From positions 1-10,334 of the forward strand of contig DIZC01000024.1 in NCBI GenBank assembly GCA_002429315.1: a DNA stretch of 10,334 bases. Reading direction: 5' to 3'. The translations under genes were made by a program, and so were the position numbers. Every line of letters begins with the position of its first letter. Position 1 is the stretch's first letter. Positions 5,683 through 10,334 of the stretch are shown here, in pieces. This DNA is from Alphaproteobacteria bacterium UBA6038 (GTDB taxonomy: Bacteria; Pseudomonadota; Alphaproteobacteria; Micropepsales; Micropepsaceae). The notes below the pieces were generated by a model. That model saw only the letters and a program-made list of their open reading frames with translations. It ran no database searches and had not been told where the DNA came from.

Positions 5683-8600
5683 GGCCTCTGGGCGGCAGGT
5701 GCAGCGCTTCGCGGGAAAGCGATTCGCGCAGGCATGCATCTAAGACTCTATCGGCCTCGGCAAACAGTTCAATCAGTTCCGCAATCCGCCCACAGATGTC
5801 ACGCAGCTCGCGCACGAATGCGAAATCGGCCGGCAGGCCTTTGCGGGCTTCCAGCCAGCGCGGCAGCACGCGATAGCCGCTGACGGAGAAGTTCCATACC
5901 GCCTGCGGCAGTCCCGTGATGCGCCCGCTGCCGTTTTCGCAAAGCACGAGCGCTTCGCCGACGAGATCGACATCACCCACCGGCCCGCGCGGCTCGGTTT
6001 CGAGGCGCAAAAAAGCGGCTTCCCGAACGGGGGGTTCGAAAGTTTCGACGGCACGGATCTGTCGCCCAATGCGCACCGCCTCGCGAAACACGTCGTAGCT
6101 CAGTGGAAACACCACATGCGGGAACGTGTCTTCCAGATCTTCTGCAAAGCGACGCGTAAAGGAAGAAGCAGAGAGTAGACACAGGATGGTGTCGAACACG
6201 TCTTCGGCCGAAACTTCTTCAGGATAGGCGGCGGAAAGACCGTTCAGCAACGCGGGAGTGATGTTTGGTGCATTCACCTCCGGCCGCCGGTCGTAGAGGG
6301 GAAAAGTGTATCCGCCATAGCTGCCTCGAAAGGCATGGTAGTCCGGAAGCAAGCTATGGCTCCAAACCGCTGGTCCAGCCCCGGTTCCAGAAGGCACCGC
6401 ATACAATCCAATGTTGTGTTCACCCCATACGCGCTGCATTTCCGGTCCGGGCCGATCTAGTAGGCGCAGGTCATTGTAGAACCACCGGCGATCTAATGGC
6501 CGATATGAATAGAACGTCTCCAGTGCTTGATCGTAGTTGGCTCCAACAACCGCAGAGGCACTCCGGCGCACCTGTTCACGCGTACATCCGGTGAAAACCG
6601 GATCATCACCACTCTTCATTCCTGATTTGGAAAAAGCGAAGACCTCACGCATGCTGATCCAGTTGACATCCTGGAACGGTTCCGGACGCATATCATCGAG
6701 AGCACCGCGTCGTACCTGTACCGGATTTGGCAACGTGCCGGTGAGCGAACATTGTCTCAGACACTCGAATTTGTCGTCCTTTGAAAACAGATTCTCAGCC
6801 CAACTATCGGTGTAGAAGACATTGGCAAGTTCGTCATCCGTCTTACTACCGTCGGCGATTGCCACGGTGACGGCGGTGCCAACCTGAATCTTGAATACGC
6901 CCTCGTCATCTTCTACATTTGCACGCTCTCCGCGACGCACATCTCCGCGCAAATCGAAGATTTCGATACGGTCGAAGCGCCGCCGCATCATCTGGCGCAA
7001 GCCCGCGTAAGGCCATCCGGTGAGAAATTTGCGGTTGGTGATGAAGGCGATCACGCCGCGCCGTGGCGCGTTTTCGGCTTCAAACAGCTTCCAGATCGCC
7101 CAGCGCCAGAACGCCACCGACAACTCGGGAAAAGTGTTGAGTTCATTGCCGTGACCAGCGTCGCTTACGGGAGTCTTCAAATCGTCCCAAATTTCCTCAT
7201 TCATCCACTTGCCGACCAAAGTCTCATCTTCGCCCCGCTTCAACCGGCGGTATGGCGGATTTCCGAGGATCGCGAGGATTTCTTGTCGGCCTTTGATATC
7301 GTTCGCACGCTGATTTTCATCAGCGATTCCGCGGGCGACGAAACCCAAAGATCCGAGTGGTGTGCTGGCATTTGGGCGAGCCAGCGTGTCGGCAAGGTAA
7401 ATTCCCAATCGTGGCAACTGAGCAGCTATCGCTCCTTGGGCCTCTTCGCCTTCCTCCACGATCGGCCGTCTCAATGCGTGATGTAGACGATAATGCGCCA
7501 CAGCATACGGGCCGATCAGGAGCTCGAAGCCAAACATGCGGTTCGCAAGGTTCTGAAGCGCGAGCGCTGCCATACCAGCGCCACCACCGGCTGTCTGTGC
7601 CCGCACACGCTGCGCAATCCCGAGCAGGAATGTGCCGGTGCCGGTAGCAGGGTCGAGGATGGTGACAGCGGGATCGCGCAAACCCTCCGTCTGAAGATTC
7701 TCACGCAAGGCGCGATCAAGCGCGCCAACGATATATTCGACAACCTGCACGGGCGTGTAGAACACGCCATATTGTTCCCGCTGGTCAGGATCAAAGGTTT
7801 TCAGGAAGTCTTCGTAAAAATGCAAGATAGGATCGCGGCCGTCCGGACGGATAGCGAGGATATCCGGCGTGAGACTGTTGACAGTGTCGAGCATGACGTC
7901 AAAGCCGACTCCGATTTCGTCAACAAGTTCTTCCTGGCTTAAGACACGCAGAGCTGTTCGCATAAGCGGATGTTCGGGAGGCATGTGCTCCCATGCGGTT
8001 GCATCGACACTTTGTCCGCCGGCCTCGCGCACCAACAAGAGACCGAACGCAAGGGTCTGTGCGAATGCCGCGGAAAATAACTCATCGAAGTCGCGTTCCG
8101 GATATCCGGCGGCTTCCGGGTGAGCATAGAGAACATCCCGAAAATTGTCCCGCACCTCCAATAGCGCATGAACTTCCGTACGCTCGTCGCGCAACTCCGC
8201 AAGGCGGTCGCGCACGATGCCGCGCACCAGTCGTGAGGAATACGCCATGAGCGTTGCAAGCTCTTCGGCGTCACGCGGCGAAGGTTCGTTTCCTGCAGCG
8301 AAGCAGAGCCTTTCCACTAAGCGCAGAAACGGTGCCGGATCGTGAGCTGCAATGGCGCGATCTGCTCGCGCCTCATCACGGTCTGCACGAAGCCATTGCT
8401 CCGGTACGACGATAGCATCGCCTTGTTCTTCGTCGCGGAAGAGCAGGCGAAATTCGACGAAGTTGCAGGCGGCCCAGCACGGCAATTCTTTGAAGCGTTC
8501 ATATTGCGCATTGTCCTGCTGGCGCCAGCGGGTGGGATCGGCGGGCTTCGATAGCGCTTTCAATTCCACGAACGCACGAGCGAAGGCGCCCTGTCTGATA

Positions 8601-8809
8601 AGTGCGATGTCTGGCCGCCCGACGCCGGGATTTCGATATTCCGGAACAACGATGAGGCGCGGCGCGATATCCAGAAGCGGGATCAATCCTTCGAGCAACT
8701 GCTGAAACGCCGGAGCGAGCGCGGTTTCCGGTACCTCCGGATTCGCTCGTCTTAAGGTTCGGATGCGCCGCGCGTAAGCCTGAAGGAGCGGTATGAATTC
8801 AGCAGTCAT
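5666..8809 (-). CDS. Single-chain restriction-modification enzyme (nuclease, N6-adenine methylase, type ISP-like specificity domain)
   Basis: This 1047-aa protein starts with a PD-(D/E)xK nuclease: E57, D67 in GRPDIAL and E82-L-K84. A helical linker follows (about 150-340), then an N6-adenine methylase: YGVFYTP (348-354), motif I DPATGTGTFL (386-395), FGFEL (427-430), D474 and motif IV NPPY (517-520). The rest, with YRPLDRRWFYND (770-780) and a late VSGYRVLPRWLEARKG, resembles the specificity domain of type ISP enzymes such as LlaBIII. No Walker A or other helicase motif is present, so the layout is that of type IIG/IIL enzymes, which cut and methylate with one chain. It should methylate adenine at a specific site and cut unmethylated invading DNA. 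The ATG at 8809 fits the family, though its ribosome site (GGCGAG) is weak. G+C dips in the centre. Confidence 0.9.
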   Translation of the reverse strand: MTAEFIPLLQAYARRIRTLRRANPEVPETALAPAFQQLLEGLIPLLDIAPRLIVVPEYRNPGVGRPDIALIRQGAFARAFVELKALSKPADPTRWRQQDNAQYERFKELPCWAACNFVEFRLLFRDEEQGDAIVVPEQWLRADRDEARADRAIAAHDPAPFLRLVERLCFAAGNEPSPRDAEELATLMAYSSRLVRGIVRDRLAELRDERTEVHALLEVRDNFRDVLYAHPEAAGYPERDFDELFSAAFAQTLAFGLLLVREAGGQSVDATAWEHMPPEHPLMRTALRVLSQEELVDEIGVGFDVMLDTVNSLTPDILAIRPDGRDPILHFYEDFLKTFDPDQREQYGVFYTPVQVVEYIVGALDRALRENLQTEGLRDPAVTILDPATGTGTFLLGIAQRVRAQTAGGGAGMAALALQNLANRMFGFELLIGPYAVAHYRLHHALRRPIVEEGEEAQGAIAAQLPRLGIYLADTLARPNASTPLGSLGFVARGIADENQRANDIKGRQEILAILGNPPYRRLKRGEDETLVGKWMNEEIWDDLKTPVSDAGHGNELNTFPELSVAFWRWAIWKLFEAENAPRRGVIAFITNRKFLTGWPYAGLRQMMRRRFDRIEIFDLRGDVRRGERANVEDDEGVFKIQVGTAVTVAIADGSKTDDELANVFYTDSWAENLFSKDDKFECLRQCSLTGTLPNPVQVRRGALDDMRPEPFQDVNWISMREVFAFSKSGMKSGDDPVFTGCTREQVRRSASAVVGANYDQALETFYSYRPLDRRWFYNDLRLLDRPGPEMQRVWGEHNIGLYAVPSGTGAGPAVWSHSLLPDYHAFRGSYGGYTFPLYDRRPEVNAPNITPALLNGLSAAYPEEVSAEDVFDTILCLLSASSFTRRFAEDLEDTFPHVVFPLSYDVFREAVRIGRQIRAVETFEPPVREAAFLRLETEPRGPVGDVDLVGEALVLCENGSGRITGLPQAVWNFSVSGYRVLPRWLEARKGLPADFAFVRELRDICGRIAELIELFAEADRVLDACLRESLSREALHLPPRGHDGRH

Positions 8810-8912
8810 CGGCTCGCCAATTCCGAATCTTCAATGTCCTACAAGACCACGCGATTTCTCTGCGCACAAATGCACTTGCGGCCAGCGTTGCCTCTATTTG
8901 CGACGATCCGCG

Positions 8913-9027
8913 TGCGTCTACCGCCCAAATCCGAAAAGGCGTGTGAAACCAAGAGCGAAAATAAGTCGGCTTACCAGTGCGGAATCGAGCTTCCATTATG
9001 GGCATGACGAGCCCTGCTTCCGCCCCC
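8913..9027 (+). repeat. 115-bp direct repeat, copy A
   Basis: It matches 9786-9900 without gaps; I count 15 mismatches in 115 bases (87% identity). Shared landmarks are AATCCGAAAAGGCG, GCGAAAATAA, CGGCTTACCAGTGCGGAATC and GGGCATGACGAGCCCTGCT. It ends three bases before the stop codon of the toxin gene and lies upstream of the restriction-modification gene. No gene is seen in the 220-bp gap. Confidence 0.9.
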
Positions 9028-9029
9028 AG

Positions 9030-9449
9030 CTAGCCAGGCGGTTCCCACGGGTTGAATAGACGGACGCCGGTGGCGGAAAAGTCCTCCACATTTCGCGTCA
9101 CCACCGTCAGGCCGTGCACCAGCGCGGTGGCCGCAATCAGCGCGTCGCGCTCCGGACGCGGATCGGGGACGTGCAACGGCGCGCAACGCAAAGCGACTGC
9201 GGCGTCCACCGGCAAAATACGCCCTTCGAAGCGGATGAGAAGTTGCTCATCGATCCACGCTCTCAAAACCTTCCCTTGCGCCGCATCCTTGCGGCCGATG
9301 CGGAGCGCGCCACGTTCGATCTCAAGCAGGGAAATCGCCGAAATGAAAAATTGCGCGACGGCAATGCCGCTTGCCCATTGCACCACGCTCCGGTGCGCCC
9401 GTTCGGGCCGGCGCAATTCCGAGACGACGTTGGTGTCGAGAAGAAACAC
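9030..9449 (-). CDS. vapC: PIN-domain toxin (VapC/FitB-like ribonuclease)
   Basis: This 139-aa PIN-domain protein has the usual VapC length. The acidic residues expected for Mg-dependent RNA cleavage are present: D5 in LLDTNVVSE, E43 in ISLLEIERG, D102 in RPERDALIAATA and D123 in TRNVEDFSATG. The ending RLFNPWEPPG is typical of the family. It is expected to cut RNA (often tRNA) when free of its antitoxin. The start is GTG at 9449, directly after the antitoxin's TGA and in the same frame, with no clear ribosome site. It therefore probably depends on ribosomes finishing the antitoxin. The target RNA cannot be read from the sequence. Confidence 0.93.
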   Translation of the reverse strand: MFLLDTNVVSELRRPERAHRSVVQWASGIAVAQFFISAISLLEIERGALRIGRKDAAQGKVLRAWIDEQLLIRFEGRILPVDAAVALRCAPLHVPDPRPERDALIAATALVHGLTVVTRNVEDFSATGVRLFNPWEPPG

Positions 9450-9704
9450 TCAGTCCAGGTCAGCTGGGCGGATTTTGATATCCACGCGCGGCGGATCGAA
9501 GTCGAAATCGGCCTCTGCGCCGCTCTGCGCCAGCGCGTCGGCGAGCGACACGTGTTCGCCGCTCAGGCGCTGGTATTCTTCGATCGTCATCAGCACATGC
9601 GCGGGCCGGCCCCGGTCGGTGATGAAAACCGGACCGTTCTCAGCCGCCTTTTTGGCGCGGCTGGTGTCCTGGTTGAACGCGCGGCTGGTGAGCGTGGTGG
9701 ACAT
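9450..9704 (-). CDS. Phd/YefM-family antitoxin
   Basis: This 84-aa protein has an N-terminal Phd/YefM-type DNA-binding fold: SRAFNQDTSRAKKAAENGPVFITDRGRPAHVLMTIEEYQRL, where the V-F-I-T-D-R-G-R-P-A strand and the EEYQRL helix are the hallmarks. The acidic, probably flexible tail (GAEADFDFDPPRVDIKIRPADLD) should wrap around and block the PIN toxin. It is expected to repress its own promoter, alone or with the toxin. The ATG at 9704 has AGGA just upstream and GAGG further off. A promoter with an inverted repeat over the -10 box lies just upstream. The TGA stop is followed at once by the toxin's GTG. Confidence 0.93.
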   Translation of the reverse strand: MSTTLTSRAFNQDTSRAKKAAENGPVFITDRGRPAHVLMTIEEYQRLSGEHVSLADALAQSGAEADFDFDPPRVDIKIRPADLD

Positions 9705-9718
9705 TTCCTGAGCCTCGT

Positions 9719-9757
9719 TGTAGCAATGTTTCTACATCGGATGCCGGAGCACGTCAA
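9719..9757 (-). promoter_or_regulatory. Promoter and likely operator of the toxin-antitoxin pair
   Basis: On the minus strand TTGACG (9757-9752) is followed after 17 bases by TAGAAA (9734-9729). The -10 box lies in the inverted repeat TGTAGAAACATTGCTACA (5-bp arms TGTAG/CTACA, 9719-9736), which suits binding by the antitoxin. The start of transcription would be near 9722, about 18 bases before the antitoxin ATG. Confidence 0.55.
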
Positions 9758-9785
9758 GCCACGCGCGCGAGGGGAACTCGGTGGC

Positions 9786-9900
9786 TGCGTTTACCGCCAA
9801 AATCCGAAAAGGCGCGAGGAATCAACGGCGAAAATAAATCGGCTTACCAGTGCGGAATCGGCCTTACATTGTGGGCATGACGAGCCCTGCTCCTGCCCCC
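9786..9900 (+). repeat. 115-bp direct repeat, copy B
   Basis: Same orientation and length as copy A, 100 of 115 bases identical. The two copies bracket the toxin-antitoxin pair and its promoter. Open frames that cross it on either strand look like chance frames. Confidence 0.9.
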
Positions 9901-9930
9901 GCGTTCCGCCCCGTTCACCACCGCAGCGAC

Positions 9931-10010
9931 AAAACGCGTGGAAAATCAACCGCGAAAATAAATCCGTTCCCCAGTGGCGAAGCGGCCTTACACTTTGCGC
10001 GCATGACGCT
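9931..10010 (+). repeat. Diverged third copy of the same repeat (copy C)
   Basis: It aligns with the second half of copy B: AAAACGCG, AATCAAC, GCGAAAATAAATC, CCAGTG, GCGGCCTTACA and GCATGACG recur in order and at similar spacing. It is clearly less alike than A is to B. It follows copy B after 30 bases. Confidence 0.75.
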
Positions 10011-10149
10011 GTCGTTTCGCATCGCAAAGCCCTGTCTGCGCCGGTCGCGCGCGCCGCTGCGCCGGCCGACGCGCGCGCGCTCTGCCGATTCTTTGAGTTC
10101 AAATGCGCGTGGCCGCGGTGGACCGCAAGATGTCGTGCCGTGGTGGACA

Positions 10150-10178
10150 GAGGGGGGGGACCCCCCTCCCCCTTTTTT
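10150..10178 (+). terminator. Weak terminator-like hairpin
   Basis: An 8-bp stem GAGGGGGG/CCCCCCTC (10150-10157 and 10161-10168, loop GGA) is followed by four C and then six T (10173-10178). The C spacer and the lack of any plus-strand gene upstream make termination doubtful. Confidence 0.2.
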
Positions 10179-10214
10179 GCCGAACAAAACGAACAATTCC
10201 GTTGGGCCCACTTC

Positions 10215-10243
10215 GTCATGGCCGGGGCGAGCCCGGCCATGAC
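10215..10243. repeat. Palindromic intergenic repeat (GTCATGGCCGGG stem)
   Basis: A perfect 12-bp stem, GTCATGGCCGGG with its complement, encloses a 5-base loop (GCGAG). Elements of this form are, from general knowledge, scattered in many copies through alphaproteobacterial genomes; only one copy is seen here. Confidence 0.85.
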
Positions 10244-10307
10244 GATAGAGGCGCGGTGCGGCCACCCCCCTCCCGGGTTTTGGGAGGGTTGAAAGTGGGA
10301 GTTGGGC

Positions 10308-10326
10308 GGGGGGGGGGGGGGGGGGG
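10308..10326. repeat. Run of 19 G at the end of the window
   Basis: Nineteen consecutive G precede TTTATGAA, the last bases. It probably marks a contig end or a sequencing artefact, but a true homopolymer cannot be ruled out. Confidence 0.8.
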
Positions 10327-10334
10327 TTTATGAA

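Larger units (their letters stand above)
9758..10334. other. Gene-free stretch of repeats at the right end
   Basis: I see no gene here. The stretch holds repeat copies B and C, two hairpins and the final G run. Open frames up to about 390 codons cross it, but they follow the repeats, show no recognisable domain, and are what G+C-rich DNA produces by chance. Confidence 0.7.

Noticed and set aside
5666..8809. A BREX PglX methylase or full type ISP enzyme
   Set aside because: An N-terminal PD-(D/E)xK nuclease is present, no BREX partner genes are nearby, and no helicase motifs were found between nuclease and methylase.
8913..10010. The three repeat copies as a CRISPR array
   Set aside because: The units are 80-115 bases, diverged and unevenly spaced, and a gene pair lies between the first two. 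There are no cas genes.
9114..10292. Plus-strand open frame of 392 codons on the right side
   Set aside because: It runs opposite the toxin-antitoxin genes and then through repeats, with no recognisable domain.

Overview
The window is high-GC DNA that looks like an alphaproteobacterial chromosome. Evidence for this is the EtfB sequence, a c2-type cytochrome, a Phd/PIN toxin-antitoxin pair, and several palindromic intergenic repeats of a style common in that class (for example the GTCATGGCCGGG stem at 10215-10243). I cannot fix the order or genus. No rRNA, tRNA, CRISPR array, transposase or integrase was seen.

Left part (1-3400), all genes on the minus strand. It holds etfB (103-849), then a two-gene unit: an outer-membrane beta-barrel protein with an N-terminal heme c site (1450-2832), overlapped by a small periplasmic class I cytochrome c (1064-1465). 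The barrel protein resembles Cyc2-type fused cytochrome-porins. The pair could move electrons between the cell surface and the periplasm, but the electron donor or acceptor is unknown. A small bacterial PH-domain membrane protein follows (2968-3378).

Middle part (3400-5360). A lipoprotein gene (3736-4263) carries an in-frame 27-bp tandem duplication in its signal-peptide region. A plus-strand gene (4571-5359) encodes a stand-alone metallo-beta-lactamase-fold protein with the H-x-E-x-D ligand pattern of flavodiiron (ODP) proteins. The gaps between these genes are full of mosaic G/C-rich palindromes, and one palindrome of the same design sits in frame inside the 4571-5359 gene.

Right part (5380-10334), again minus-strand genes: a large single-chain restriction-modification enzyme (5666-8809; PD-(D/E)xK nuclease, adenine methylase and type ISP-like specificity domain, no helicase), overlapped by a 100-aa gene of unknown function (5380-5682). 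Next is a Phd-family antitoxin and PIN toxin (9030-9704), in the same frame and separated only by one TGA. This pair is bracketed by two 115-bp direct repeats, with a third, diverged copy further right. G+C falls in the middle of the restriction-modification gene and is host-like at its end, which suggests transfer and domain exchange. The last ~600 bases hold only repeats and end in a 19-base G run, probably the end of a contig.

The right part reads as a small defence and stability island beside core energy-metabolism genes. The most interesting points are the Cyc2-like pair, the in-frame palindrome insertion, the mosaic restriction enzyme with its coupled small gene, and the repeat-bracketed toxin-antitoxin pair.
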